64,000 nucleotides of DNA from NCBI RefSeq assembly GCF_900100435.1, contig NZ_FNEX01000004.1:1-64000 (forward strand), in the 5' to 3' direction. The notes under the pieces are model-generated. The model did no database searches, was not told where the DNA came from, and saw only the letters and a list, made by a program, of their open reading frames with translations. The translations under genes and the position numbers were made by a program. Below, piece by piece: positions 8,171-18,400 of this stretch (positions are counted from its first letter, which is position 1; each line of letters begins with the position of its first letter). The DNA is from Pedobacter sp. ok626. GTDB lineage: Bacteria > Bacteroidota > Bacteroidia > Sphingobacteriales > Sphingobacteriaceae.

Positions 8171-10036
8171 TTAGAAATTTACAAATTTTAGCCCTAAACT
8201 GAGCCAACGTGAGGGAAGTGGAATAGCTCCAATCTCATAATATTTCGTGTTAAAGATATTTTGCGCATCCATAAAGATCGTTACTTTATGAATCGACTGA
8301 CTTAACCTGAAGTCGTTTATCCAATAAGAGGGGCCTGATATCCGTTGATTAAAACGTGTTGCAGCCATTATTGAAAAATTGAGGTATTGGAAATCGATGG
8401 TGTTGGTCAATTGATGTTTCAACGATGAGATCTGATATTTTGAAGCAAGCCCAGTTTCCATCTCACTATTTTTAGAATCCAAATAAGAATAAGCAAGGTT
8501 TATATTCAGTTTGGCGCGTTCAGAAACGTTCATGGAATAATCTGATCGCATATTTATCCCTCCAGTAACTTGATTTCCTACATTATTACTTTGCCATGGA
8601 TCAGTATTAACTGCCCGAGTCCAATCTATAAACTTGCTAATCCTCCTGCGAAAAAAATTGGAGTTGAAACTGAAGTTTCCTTTGGTGATTTTGAAACCCA
8701 GTTCTCCTTGTAGTGCATTTTCGGGACTAAGGTTTGGATTTCCAATATTCGCAGGGCGTTGATTCAGATATAAATCGGTAAAGGAAGGAATCCTTTGGCT
8801 TGTTCCAATATTTCCAATAATCTTAAACATATCAGTTATGGCGTAACTCGCATCGATTCCTGGATAGATCTGCCACTTATAATCAGAGTTATAATTTAGG
8901 TAGGTACCAAAATTTAGATTGAGCTTCTCAAATAGGTAGGTCTGGTACTGTACATAGATACCCAGATTCTCTCGATGGTGCTGGCCAATATTAGAAGACT
9001 TAATATCTTCTCTTCTAACTTCGGTACCGAAACCCAATTCACCCGCGCTGGTTTTATAGGAAGTGATGACTTCGGCAGCTATTGAATTTGTATAATGCTT
9101 ACTTCTGCCAGCTGTTGGACTAGAGGCCCCTAAATAGCTATAATCATCGAAATTATATCTGTAGCTTAATTTTGGCTTTAGTGTCCATTTGCTGGATAAG
9201 AGGTGTTTGGATTGTACAGCCACAAGGGTGGTTTGAACGGTTTCGATCGAATTCTTATCTCCAGGTGCTGCGTAAAATCCATTTGCTCCGAATTCATTGT
9301 TGGTATAGCCAAATGAAGTCATGATTTCATTTGAATCATCAATTTGGATGTTTCCCTGATAGAAAAGTTTAGCATTATCGAACTGGGTGTTAAATCGATA
9401 ACCGTTACTTTTATCATAAGATCCGAAAAGGGAATGTTGCTGATGTTTCTTGCTCAAAGCGGCGCCCACTTGAATACCCTCTCCATAAAATGTCTTTCCT
9501 GTTCCTTCAGTGTCCTTTTCGAAGTTAGAACCTCCGTGTACATCGACCAGGAAGCCTGATTTGGTTGGTTTTCGGGTGATGATATTGATAGCCCCTGTTA
9601 AGCTGTTGATTCCATATATTCTGGCAGCAGGTCCCCGGACCACTTCAATTCTCTCAATAGCCTCGACCGGAATAGGCAGGTTAAGCATGTTATGAGCTGT
9701 CTGCGCATCAATGATCTTCACACCGTTTAAAAGCACTACAGTCTGCTCAAAACTTCCTCCGTCGATACTGATGTCAGCCTGCGTTCCAAAAGGCCCCCTT
9801 TGCCTTATATCGACTCCGTTGGCATATTGTAACAATTCCTGGATGCTACGAGCCGGTAATTTGGCAATCATTTCTTTATCGATTACATATACATTTCTGT
9901 TTTGTTTAGAGATCGGAGTACTGAACCCATTTTCGTTGATCACTACTTCTTTAATCCTGATAACACTATCCAGGCCTTTTTGCGCATATAAATTACTGCA
10001 TAAAAGCATGAATAAAGCAAAGTAAATTTTCTTCAT
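8171..10036 (-). CDS. TonB-dependent outer membrane receptor, BtuB-like
   Basis: 621 residues. Signal peptide 1-18 (cleavage after LYAQ), a short TonB-box-like stretch (IKEVVINENG), a plug domain about 40-155 with the conserved IDGGSFEQTVVLLNGVKI and EVVRGPAARIYG segments, then a 22-strand barrel of about 460 residues ending in Phe (LGLKFVNF). Length and layout match the small BtuB/FepA-like group and not SusC (no N-terminal carboxypeptidase-like domain, no SusD partner). The substrate could be a metal chelate or small vitamin-like compound. No cobalamin riboswitch is visible upstream. It is divergent from a MocR-type regulator with a 64-base shared gap holding three GTACC repeats. Confidence 0.88.
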   Translation of the reverse strand: MKKIYFALFMLLCSNLYAQKGLDSVIRIKEVVINENGFSTPISKQNRNVYVIDKEMIAKLPARSIQELLQYANGVDIRQRGPFGTQADISIDGGSFEQTVVLLNGVKIIDAQTAHNMLNLPIPVEAIERIEVVRGPAARIYGINSLTGAINIITRKPTKSGFLVDVHGGSNFEKDTEGTGKTFYGEGIQVGAALSKKHQQHSLFGSYDKSNGYRFNTQFDNAKLFYQGNIQIDDSNEIMTSFGYTNNEFGANGFYAAPGDKNSIETVQTTLVAVQSKHLLSSKWTLKPKLSYRYNFDDYSYLGASSPTAGRSKHYTNSIAAEVITSYKTSAGELGFGTEVRREDIKSSNIGQHHRENLGIYVQYQTYLFEKLNLNFGTYLNYNSDYKWQIYPGIDASYAITDMFKIIGNIGTSQRIPSFTDLYLNQRPANIGNPNLSPENALQGELGFKITKGNFSFNSNFFRRRISKFIDWTRAVNTDPWQSNNVGNQVTGGINMRSDYSMNVSERAKLNINLAYSYLDSKNSEMETGLASKYQISSLKHQLTNTIDFQYLNFSIMAATRFNQRISGPSYWINDFRLSQSIHKVTIFMDAQNIFNTKYYEIGAIPLPSRWLSLGLKFVNF

Positions 10037-10052
10037 TCCTTATAAATTTCGA

Positions 10053-10060
10053 CAAAAGTA
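10053..10060 (-). promoter_or_regulatory. -7 promoter element TACTTTTG of the TonB receptor gene
   Basis: Minus-strand TAnnTTTG match ending 16 bases before the receptor ATG (10036). The GTACC repeats begin immediately upstream of it, where a regulator would block or recruit polymerase. Confidence 0.5.
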
Positions 10061-10088
10061 GTACCTTGCCGTACCACTAAAGTGTACC
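10061..10088. promoter_or_regulatory. Three GTACC repeats, candidate operator
   Basis: GTACC at 10061-10065, 10071-10075 and 10084-10088 in direct orientation, spaced 10 and 13 bases. They lie between the receptor -7 element and the regulator start (10101). MocR regulators are known to bind direct repeats, so this is the likely site of the adjacent regulator. Confidence 0.5.
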
Positions 10089-10100
10089 AGTTTTAAGATA

Positions 10101-11618
10101 ATGGATGGTCCGGTTCAAATTCCCTTCAAAAGTTTCATTCAACTTAAGCCTGACGAAGGCACAGCGATTTACCTACAGATCGTCTTTGAATTCATTAAGT
10201 CCATACAATTGGGCCTACTTCCAGAGGGTACAAAGCTTCCTGGTACACGTGTATTGTGTAAGTTATTAGCGGTAAACAGAAATACATTGATCAAAGCTTT
10301 TGACGATTTAGAATCGCAAGGTTTTATCGAAATTCTGCCAAATAGGGGAACATTTATCTTATCAGATCAAAAAAAGAAAAATACAAAGACGGCTGGTCCA
10401 TCCTTAAGCCTGGAGAAATCGGCGGTTTTTACAAGTTTTACTTTCAAGCATTCATCATTGTTGGAAAATCCAGTTGAGGTAAGTGACCTGGCTTTACAAT
10501 TTAATGATGGTTTGCCAGACTTGAGGCTTGTTCATACTGATGTTTTGGCAAGACTTTATGTCTCAAAACTGAAAAGACAACAGGTTAAAAGGACCTGGGA
10601 ACAGATCCAGACTCAGTCGCATCTGACTTTTAAAAAGCAGTTTTCTAATTTTTTAAACTTAACCAGGGGGCTGCGAATCTCTGAATCGAACTTACTCACC
10701 ACAACCAGTCATGAGATTAGTCTGTATTTGGTTACAAAGCTACTGATTTCAGCAGGTGATAAGGTTATCGTTGCTGCTCCCAGCTATTATTTGTCGAATA
10801 TGACCTTGTCGGATAGTGGTGCACATATTATTCCAGTGCCTATTGATGATGAGGGAATTGATACAGCACAGCTGAGGAAGGTTTGCGAAGAACATACGAT
10901 TAGGGTATTGTATCTTACTTCCAATTATCATTATCCAACTACAATTTCGCTTAGTGCTAAACGGCGGATGGAGGTACTTGAATTGGCCAGTCTATATGGC
11001 TTTATCATTTTAGAGGACGATTACGATTTTGATTTTCACTATGATAACAATCCAATATTACCATTAGCTGCTTTTGATTCACAGGAAAGGGTAGTGTATG
11101 TTGGGTCATTCGCCAGATCATTGCCTGTAGGTTTCGGCTATGGCTTTGTTGCAGCACCAATAGCGTTCATCAAGGAATTGGAAAAGCACCAAAATATTTT
11201 AGAGCCGGGAATAGATGTGATTAAAGAGCAGGTCCTGACTGATTGGATTCAGGATGGAGAGGTTCATCGACTTTCGAAAAAGAATAGAAAGATCTATAGA
11301 GAACGCAGGGATTATTTTGCTTTTCTATTGACTGAAAAATTAAAAGATAGGATCAAGTTTCATGTCCCACCCCGCGGATTAGCGATTTGGGTTCAATGGC
11401 TAGATAACTTTAACCTGATAAAGTTTCAAAAGAAATGTACTGCAAATGGACTATTCTTGCCAAAAACGATTTTGTACCAAACCAAAAACCTTACCGCTAC
11501 TCGTTTAGGATTTGGTAGTTTAGACAAAAAAGAAATGGACGATGCAGTGGAGATTTTAAGCAGGTCACTAGACGCGTTAATTGAGGGCTCAGTGAGAATC
11601 GATCCATTGCTTACTTAA
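10101..11618 (+). CDS. MocR-type regulator (GntR HTH plus aminotransferase-like domain)
   Basis: 505 residues. Residues about 15-85 are a winged helix of the GntR family (IYLQIVFEFIKSIQLGLLPEGTKLPGTRVL, then LAVNRNTLIKAFDDLESQGFIE). Residues 125-490 are a fold-type I aminotransferase domain: NYHYPTT, EDDYD at 305-309, and RLGFGSL near 470. MocR proteins such as GabR and PdxR sense amines or PLP through this domain. The segment that normally reads S-K-T-L and carries the PLP-binding Lys is here FARSL, with Arg339 in the Lys position, so a normal internal aldimine cannot form there. Divergent from the TonB receptor, which it probably controls; its end overlaps the convergent kup gene by 8 bases. 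Confidence 0.85.
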   Translation: MDGPVQIPFKSFIQLKPDEGTAIYLQIVFEFIKSIQLGLLPEGTKLPGTRVLCKLLAVNRNTLIKAFDDLESQGFIEILPNRGTFILSDQKKKNTKTAGPSLSLEKSAVFTSFTFKHSSLLENPVEVSDLALQFNDGLPDLRLVHTDVLARLYVSKLKRQQVKRTWEQIQTQSHLTFKKQFSNFLNLTRGLRISESNLLTTTSHEISLYLVTKLLISAGDKVIVAAPSYYLSNMTLSDSGAHIIPVPIDDEGIDTAQLRKVCEEHTIRVLYLTSNYHYPTTISLSAKRRMEVLELASLYGFIILEDDYDFDFHYDNNPILPLAAFDSQERVVYVGSFARSLPVGFGYGFVAAPIAFIKELEKHQNILEPGIDVIKEQVLTDWIQDGEVHRLSKKNRKIYRERRDYFAFLLTEKLKDRIKFHVPPRGLAIWVQWLDNFNLIKFQKKCTANGLFLPKTILYQTKNLTATRLGFGSLDKKEMDDAVEILSRSLDALIEGSVRIDPLLT

Positions 11619-13548
11619 TCCTTTTCATATGAATGGGATCCGGAACATCTACGATCAATGGAACCTGCTCCACACTCACAAAACTTGAATCCAGTCCAAA
11701 ACCTTTTCTTTCAGAAATACTCATGTGCTTAAGGATCTTATGATAAGCAATGGTTAATCTTTCTATAAAATGAAGACTACTCGAGTTGGATAGAATTTTC
11801 TCAATTACCACAAAGCGAAAATCGCCGGGTATTTTTAATGCCTTTAAGGATTCGTATTTACTGGTGATGTCAATCTCACCGCTTTTTACCAATTCTTCAA
11901 CCACTTTTCTGAACAGGACATTTATTCGTTGTTCAACCCGGAAGCCTAATCTGAAATCTATTCTGATCAGTTTCTCCGGGATCATATGGTCTACTTCATA
12001 TTCCATGGTATAAGGCTCGTCCGTTACATCCACATGCAGTAACCAGTATACATCGGCTCGTTTAGGGTGTTTTTGGATGATCGAATAAATCACCGAAGAT
12101 TCAATCTCCGTATTGAAATTCGCACTGGTGAGGTAAACCAGATTAGATGCATATTTAGCAATGGATTGATCAGAGCTAATGTTTTTAATCACCGGATAAA
12201 ACTCTTCGATATCCACAAATTTCATGTACCTGTTTCTGATTCTACGGCCATTGTACCAGGTCCACATTACAGAGAATATCGCCATCCCCAGAATTACAGT
12301 AAACCAGCCGCCATGAAGTATTTTTGCTGCATTACCTGCAAGGAATGTCAATTCAATAATACCATAAATCGTTAAAAATATCGCGATCAGGTATTTAGGT
12401 ACTTTTTTCCTTAAAAGGAATACTGAAACTAGAATCGTAGTCATGAGCATGGCTACCGTAATAGATAGACCATAGGCCGCCTCCATATTTACAGATTTTT
12501 GGAAGATCAATACCACAATAATACATCCGCTCATTAAGATCCAGTTCATAGAAGGTACATAAAGTTGCCCTTTCTGCTCACTAGGATAGTTAATTTTAAC
12601 CTTCGGCCATAGATTTAACCTAACAGCTTCAGCAATTAAGGTAAATGAACCTGAAATAAGCGCCTGACTGGCAATTGCTGCTGCGATAGTTGCTATCGTT
12701 ATACCGTAGATCAGGAACCAACCCGGCATCAATTGATAAAAGGGGTTTACATCGCCCAAATGGGTGCCCTGTAGTTTCCATAACCAAACGCCCTGGCCCA
12801 TATAATTTAAAACCAAACAAATCTTCACATAAATCCAGCTAATTCTGATGTTCGAACGGCCGCAATGTCCTAGGTCAGAATACAATGCCTCAGCTCCAGT
12901 TGTACATAAAAATACCGCTCCGATAATTAAAAATGCTTGCGGATTAGTGGTCAGGATATGATAAGCATAATAAGGATTAATCGCCTTTAAGATCTCAGGA
13001 AGTTCCATAATGTATACAAAACCTAAAACCGCGATCATGGTAAACCACAGCCACATAATGGGACCGAAGGCTCTGCCCACTAAAGAAGTTCCAAACTGCT
13101 GTAGAACAAATAGAAAGACGATGATAGCTAGTACAATAGGTACCGTAGGTAAATCCTTATAAATTAATCCCAGACCTTCAATCGCAGAAGAAACTGTAAC
13201 CGCAGGGGTCATAATGCCATCAGCCAATAAGGCGGCTCCACCAATCATGGCAGGTATGATTAACCATTTTGCTTTGCGCTTTACTAAAGAAAATAGGGAG
13301 AAAATACCACCCTCACCTTTATTGTCCGCTTGTAAGGTAATGACCACATATTTAATGGTAGTTTGTAAAGTAAGCGTCCAGAATATGCAGGATAAGCCGC
13401 CTAGAATTAGATCTGGTGTAATCAGACGTTCACCAATGATGGCTTTGAAAACATAGAGCGGAGAGGTACCGATATCCCCATAAATGATACCTAAGCTAAT
13501 TAATAAACCTGCAGCGCTTAATTTGTGGACGTTTTTATGATGACCCAT
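11611..13548 (-). CDS. kup: Kup-type potassium uptake protein
   Basis: 645 residues. Inner-membrane K+/H+ symporter of the KUP/HAK/KT family. The N-terminal signature is clear: GIIYGDIGTSPLYVFK at about 20-35 and NKGEGGIFSLFSL near 75-87. About 12 hydrophobic helices fill the first 440 residues; the remaining 200 form the cytosolic regulatory region. Length is typical. The last 8 bases overlap the convergent MocR gene. The 148-base upstream gap is AT-rich and shows no riboswitch-like structure to me. Confidence 0.93.
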   Translation of the reverse strand: MGHHKNVHKLSAAGLLISLGIIYGDIGTSPLYVFKAIIGERLITPDLILGGLSCIFWTLTLQTTIKYVVITLQADNKGEGGIFSLFSLVKRKAKWLIIPAMIGGAALLADGIMTPAVTVSSAIEGLGLIYKDLPTVPIVLAIIVFLFVLQQFGTSLVGRAFGPIMWLWFTMIAVLGFVYIMELPEILKAINPYYAYHILTTNPQAFLIIGAVFLCTTGAEALYSDLGHCGRSNIRISWIYVKICLVLNYMGQGVWLWKLQGTHLGDVNPFYQLMPGWFLIYGITIATIAAAIASQALISGSFTLIAEAVRLNLWPKVKINYPSEQKGQLYVPSMNWILMSGCIIVVLIFQKSVNMEAAYGLSITVAMLMTTILVSVFLLRKKVPKYLIAIFLTIYGIIELTFLAGNAAKILHGGWFTVILGMAIFSVMWTWYNGRRIRNRYMKFVDIEEFYPVIKNISSDQSIAKYASNLVYLTSANFNTEIESSVIYSIIQKHPKRADVYWLLHVDVTDEPYTMEYEVDHMIPEKLIRIDFRLGFRVEQRINVLFRKVVEELVKSGEIDITSKYESLKALKIPGDFRFVVIEKILSNSSSLHFIERLTIAYHKILKHMSISERKGFGLDSSFVSVEQVPLIVDVPDPIHMKRIK

Positions 13549-13696
13549 TACACATTAATAATAATGCAGTAAATGTATAAATAATAGCTATAGGGAGGTG
13601 CGCTATTGTGTGTGTTTTTTTTGAAATTTGGTTTTGCGTGTTATATAATTATTAGCTTTATATATTCAGAACCTAAATAACCTACTTGATTGTAGC

Positions 13697-14239
13697 ATGG
13701 AAAACGAAGACCAAATATTACTGGATCAACTTAAAAGCGGGGACTACTCTGCTTATGAGCTGATTTTTAAGAAATATTATAAGGCACTTTCCGTTAAAGC
13801 ATATTTCATGCTCGAGGACGATATGGAGGCCGAGGATCTGGTGCAGAACCTGTTTATTTCCATCTGGCAAAATAACCTTTTTTTCTCTGTCAATACCTCT
13901 GTAAAAGCCTATTTGCTTCGTTCAGCCCACAATCGTTGCTTAACAGTGCTCAGAGATAAGAAAACTGCTGAACGTAGGCTCAATAGATATACAGAAGAAC
14001 AAAACTGGCAGGACGAAGAGGATCAGGAAACGGTTCCGCAAAATGATTACGAAAAAAAGTTTGAGCTAATATTTGGCCAATTACCATCCCAGCGCCAAAA
14101 GGCATTTAAGCTGGTGTACCTGGAAGATAAAAAGTATAAGGAAGCAGCGGAGGAAATGGGCCTGTCTGTAAACTCCATAAAAACCCATTTAAAACTGGCA
14201 GTAAAGGCCTTGCAAAAAAAACTTATCAATTTTAAATGA
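13697..14239 (+). CDS. ECF-type RNA polymerase sigma factor (FecI-like)
   Basis: 180 residues. Sigma region 2 at about 10-85 (DYSAYELIFKKYYKAL, then EAEDLVQNLFISIWQN) and sigma region 4 at about 120-175 with a helix-turn-helix (YKEAAEEMGLSVNSIKTHL). No anti-sigma-binding extension. It directs transcription of the adjacent SusC/SusD genes when released by the FecR-type protein encoded 43 bases downstream, as in Bacteroidota surface-signalling loci. First gene of the glycosaminoglycan locus. Confidence 0.92.
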   Translation: MENEDQILLDQLKSGDYSAYELIFKKYYKALSVKAYFMLEDDMEAEDLVQNLFISIWQNNLFFSVNTSVKAYLLRSAHNRCLTVLRDKKTAERRLNRYTEEQNWQDEEDQETVPQNDYEKKFELIFGQLPSQRQKAFKLVYLEDKKYKEAAEEMGLSVNSIKTHLKLAVKALQKKLINFK

Positions 14240-14282
14240 AATATTCACCTGATAATCGCTTAATTGCGTCTAATGTGTAGTA

Positions 14283-15407
14283 ATGGAGTACAACGAGGAA
14301 TATATACAAGGTCTTTTATTTGAAAAGATAGCAGGAACGATCTCTAAAGAGGATAACCTCGTTGCTGAGCATGCCATTTCAAACGATGCCGAACTGCGAA
14401 GATTTTGGGAAGTACTGGAAGCCAAAATGGGAAGCGCTAAAGGAACTGCATTCTTATCCGGATTGAGTGCGGATGAGGCTTGGGATAAAACAGCCACAAG
14501 CCTGCATCAAAAACCAGGCTCGGTTTTCAGCAGAAACAGATGGGCATTAACTGCTGTGGCTGCAATACTGACCATTGTACTTCCCCTGGCATGGTATTTC
14601 AATTCCACAAAACAAGGACTTTCAAACATTGAGGAGCAGGAATTTAAAGAGGTATATCTTAAAACTGACAATGGAAAAGCTGTAGATCTTTCGAATAACA
14701 AGAGAATTAAATTAGGCCAAACTCAAATCAACGCAAAACAAAAGGAGTTAAGCTACGCATCTGATAATGCCGATAGTAAAGAATGGGCTACGATTTTTGT
14801 TCCGGTTACAAAAGACTATAAGATTAAATTATCAGATGGTACTACTGTGTGGATGAATGCAGCATCTAGTCTGCGTTTTCCTTTCCAATTTGGAAGACAA
14901 ACAAGAGAGGTTTATTTAACAGGAGAGGCGTATTTCGAAGTAGCAAAGAACAAGCAGCAAGAATTTATTGTACATACCTCCTATGCTGATGTTCATGTGC
15001 ACGGAACCTCTTTTAATGTGAATGCCTATACCGCTCGAAACTTCAGCACTGCACTTGTCGAGGGGTCTGTATCCGCGAAAAAAGACAGTCAGGTTATCAA
15101 ATTAAAACCAGGAGAGGAAGCAACAATAGGAAAAGACAATCTGGAGGTCAAAATATTTGATCCACAAGAAGTGCTTTCCTGGCGAAATGGGACCTATTCC
15201 TTCCATAATCAATCATTATCCCAGATCTCGCAGGTCTTAACCCGCTGGTTTGATGTAAAAGTCGCATGGCAGAACCAACGAGTCTCCGAACAAACTTTTA
15301 CCGGCGAAATTGATAAAAACCTGCCCCTGGATGTAGTGATCAATAATTTAAAAATTACTTCAGGAATGCAAGCAGACCTTAAAAATGGAATACTGACCTT
15401 TAGGTAA
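14283..15407 (+). CDS. FecR-type anti-sigma factor
   Basis: 374 residues. Cytoplasmic N-terminal part (1-87), one membrane helix at about 88-105, periplasmic FecR domain about 175-270 (DGTTVWMNAASSLRFP, VYLTGEAYFEVAKN, VHGTSFNVNAY) and a C-terminal DUF4974/STN-like region 300-374. It holds the preceding ECF sigma factor until the SusC N-terminal domain signals substrate. Paired with the sigma gene upstream and SusC 76 bases downstream. Confidence 0.92.
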   Translation: MEYNEEYIQGLLFEKIAGTISKEDNLVAEHAISNDAELRRFWEVLEAKMGSAKGTAFLSGLSADEAWDKTATSLHQKPGSVFSRNRWALTAVAAILTIVLPLAWYFNSTKQGLSNIEEQEFKEVYLKTDNGKAVDLSNNKRIKLGQTQINAKQKELSYASDNADSKEWATIFVPVTKDYKIKLSDGTTVWMNAASSLRFPFQFGRQTREVYLTGEAYFEVAKNKQQEFIVHTSYADVHVHGTSFNVNAYTARNFSTALVEGSVSAKKDSQVIKLKPGEEATIGKDNLEVKIFDPQEVLSWRNGTYSFHNQSLSQISQVLTRWFDVKVAWQNQRVSEQTFTGEIDKNLPLDVVINNLKITSGMQADLKNGILTFR

Positions 15408-15422
15408 TTCTTTTTTTAAATA

Positions 15423-15445
15423 CTTTTCACCCATTCGGGTAAAAG
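15423..15445 (+). promoter_or_regulatory. Hairpin before the susC-like gene, near the expected ECF promoter
   Basis: CTTTTcACCC pairs with GGGTAAAAG around an ATTC loop (one bulged C), in the 76-base gap between the anti-sigma gene and SusC. The ECF-controlled promoter is expected here. The symmetry could be a terminator-like structure for the sigma/FecR transcript or part of a regulator site; no long T-run follows. Confidence 0.4.
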
Positions 15446-15483
15446 CTGCGTCTTAGAGCAAACCTTATATAAACTTTAGATGT

Positions 15484-18400
15484 ATGCTTAAAAAACTAAC
15501 CCGATTAGGCTGGCTATCACTGCCAGCTATTTTTATGGTGATGATCTTAATGCCTGTCAGCGCAAGTACCCAGGGCGTCAGTAAGATCAGCCTCAAAGGC
15601 AAAAACATTACCATTGCCACTTTATTTAAAACCATTAAGAAACAAACTGGTTTAACCGTATTTTACAGTAATAAACTGCTGGACGACACTGAAAAGATCT
15701 CTGTCGACTTTAATGGGGCTGACCTTGCCGAAGTGATGAAAGTAGCACTCAAGGGTAAAGGACTGAGCTGGCTGGTTAAAGAAAAATACATTGTATTGCA
15801 AAAAACAGCTTCACCGGCTATTCCTGCAGATCACAAAGCAGACCAGGGGACAGTTGATAATACCCGTCAAAAAATTGGGGGAATTGTAACCGATGATGCT
15901 GGAATACCAATGGCAGGGGTAGGTGTAAAAGTGAAAGAAACCAACGTGGGAACCGTTACAGACCAGAAGGGACGTTACTCAATTGAAGCCAAAAGTGGCA
16001 ACACTCTGCTATTTTCCTATATTGGTTATACCGCTCAGGAAATCCTTCTAGGTAATCAGAGCAGTATCAATGTAAAAATGCAGGCTGATGATACTGATCT
16101 AACCGAGGTTGTGGTAGTTGGATATGGAACGCAGAAAAAAGTAAACCTAACTGGTGCTGTTTCTATGGTTTCAGGAAAGGATCTGGCGGCGCGTCCGATG
16201 GGGCAAACCTCTGCTGCGCTGCAAGGTATGGCGCCTGGTGTTACCATCAGACAAAGTTCGGGCAGGCCCGGTGGTGATGGTGGGCAAATTCGCATACGTG
16301 GGATAGGTACCATGGGCAATGCCGATCCATTAGTCATCATCGATGGAATCGAGGGTTCAATCAACAATATAGATCCAAATTTAATAGAATCCATTTCTAT
16401 CCTTAAAGATGCCGCTTCTTCGTCCATCTATGGGTCCAGGGCTGCAAATGGCGTGGTCTTAGTGACAACAAAAAGGGCAAGCGCCGATCAGGTCAGTATC
16501 TCTTACAACAACTATATTGGCTGGCAGGATGCAACGAATTTGCCGAAGCTGGTAAACGCGCTGGATTATATGCTGTTAATCAACGAAGCATACGCCAATA
16601 CCGGTAGAACCCCCCTTTATGCCAATACGCTGATCGACAAGTACCGCGAGCAGAACGGACGTAGTTCAGATCTTTATCCAAATACCGACTGGCAAAAAGA
16701 AACATTAACAGGTTCCGGATTACAACAAAGCCATTTTCTAACCATCCAGGGTGGCACGCAAAAGGTAAAATTACTGGGCTCTTTCGGGCTTCTCGACCAG
16801 AAAGGGATCATTGAAAACTCAAATTTCAAACGATACACCATTCGTAACAATGCCGACATCACTTTTTCTGATAAACTAAAAGCCAGAGTTGACCTTCAAT
16901 TCGTAAATACCATCACTACCGAACCTGCGTCAACCTCGGATCCTAATACTTCAGCCTCCGGCGAGATCTTCCAGTGGATGAATGGAATTCCTGCAAATCA
17001 GATTGGCATTACTGAAAATGGCCAGTGGGGAGTGGGCTGGAACGGTGTCAATCCCATATCAGCAAGCAGAGATGGAGGCACAAACAGGCTGAGAGCACCA
17101 TTTGGCAGCATTAACGCCACTTTAAATTATAAACCCGTAGAGTGGTTGGAGGCAGAGGCAGCCTATTCACCCAAATATGCACTTTCATCAGCCAAAAATT
17201 TCCGGAAAGCGATCCAGTCCTATTTACCCAATGGCACACGTAGTTTCCTTACTCCGGCATTAACCTCATTAACACAAAAGCAAGTCCAATCGTTTTTTAA
17301 CAATATACGTGCAACCATTACAGCAAGCAAGCGTTTTGGTGATCACGATTTAAAATTTTTAATCGGTGGATCTCGGGAAGATTATTATGCCGAGTCACTA
17401 AATGGCTATCGCGATACCTATATACTTCCAGAGTATCCAGTGCTTAACACTGGTTCAGCTTTAAATCAAACTGCAACTGGTGATGCCGAAGAATGGGCAC
17501 TGCAATCACTCTTCAGCAGGTTTAATTATACCTATAAAGGAAAATATCTATTCGAGGTCAATGCACGTTACGATGGCTCATCCCGCTTTTCAGCCGGCAA
17601 TAAATACGGATTTTTCCCATCTGCATCAGCAGGATGGAGAATTTCAGAAGAAAACTTTTTCAGTGGATTAAAAAACACCATTAACGAAGCCAAACTAAGG
17701 CTTTCCTGGGGTAGGCTCGGTAATCAACTTATCGGTACCTATCCCTCCACCACTGCGCTGGAATTGGAATCTACTACCTTGGGTAAACAGATCGTAAATA
17801 CGGCAATATTAAACAAGATGGCCAATAAGAATATTTCCTGGGAGGCTACTGAAGAAAAGAATATCGGTATTGATTTAACCCTTTTCAATAATTTGAGCAT
17901 CACTGCCGATTATTATCAAAGGCGTACCAGGGATATACTTCTGGAGCTTGATGTCCCACTCACCATTGGTCTGAAAGCACCCTTTCAAAATGCTGGAGTT
18001 GTTGACAATAAGGGCTGGGAACTGGGCATAGTTTATAAAGGGAAGGTTAAAGACTTCAATTATAACGTGAGTTTCAATGTATCTGATGTAAAAAATACCG
18101 TAATTGATATGAAAGGCATCAACGAGGCCGGCAAGCTACAGGTAAACCGAGAGGGTTATTCAATCGGCTCACTTTTTGGTTACGAAGCACAAGGTTTTTT
18201 TACATCTGATGCAGAAGTTGCCGCTCACGCTAAACAATTTGGTGCTGTTAAAGCAGGCGACATCAAATACAAAGATCAAAATGGCGATGGCCTGATTACC
18301 GAAAGTGATAAGATCATTATAGGTAGTGTTATTCCCAGATTTACTTTTGCTTCCAATATTGGCGCATCCTACAAAGGCATCGATTTTTCTATGTTGATAC

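Noticed and set aside
10037..10100. Cobalamin riboswitch upstream of the BtuB-like receptor
   Set aside because: The gap is only 64 bases, and no B12-box-like sequence is present.
12067..12375. Open frames opposite kup, hepC and other genes
   Set aside because: They are antisense shadows of well-supported genes, with no family resemblance or start signals.
13549..13696. c-di-AMP riboswitch upstream of kup
   Set aside because: The gap is AT-rich without the expected stems.
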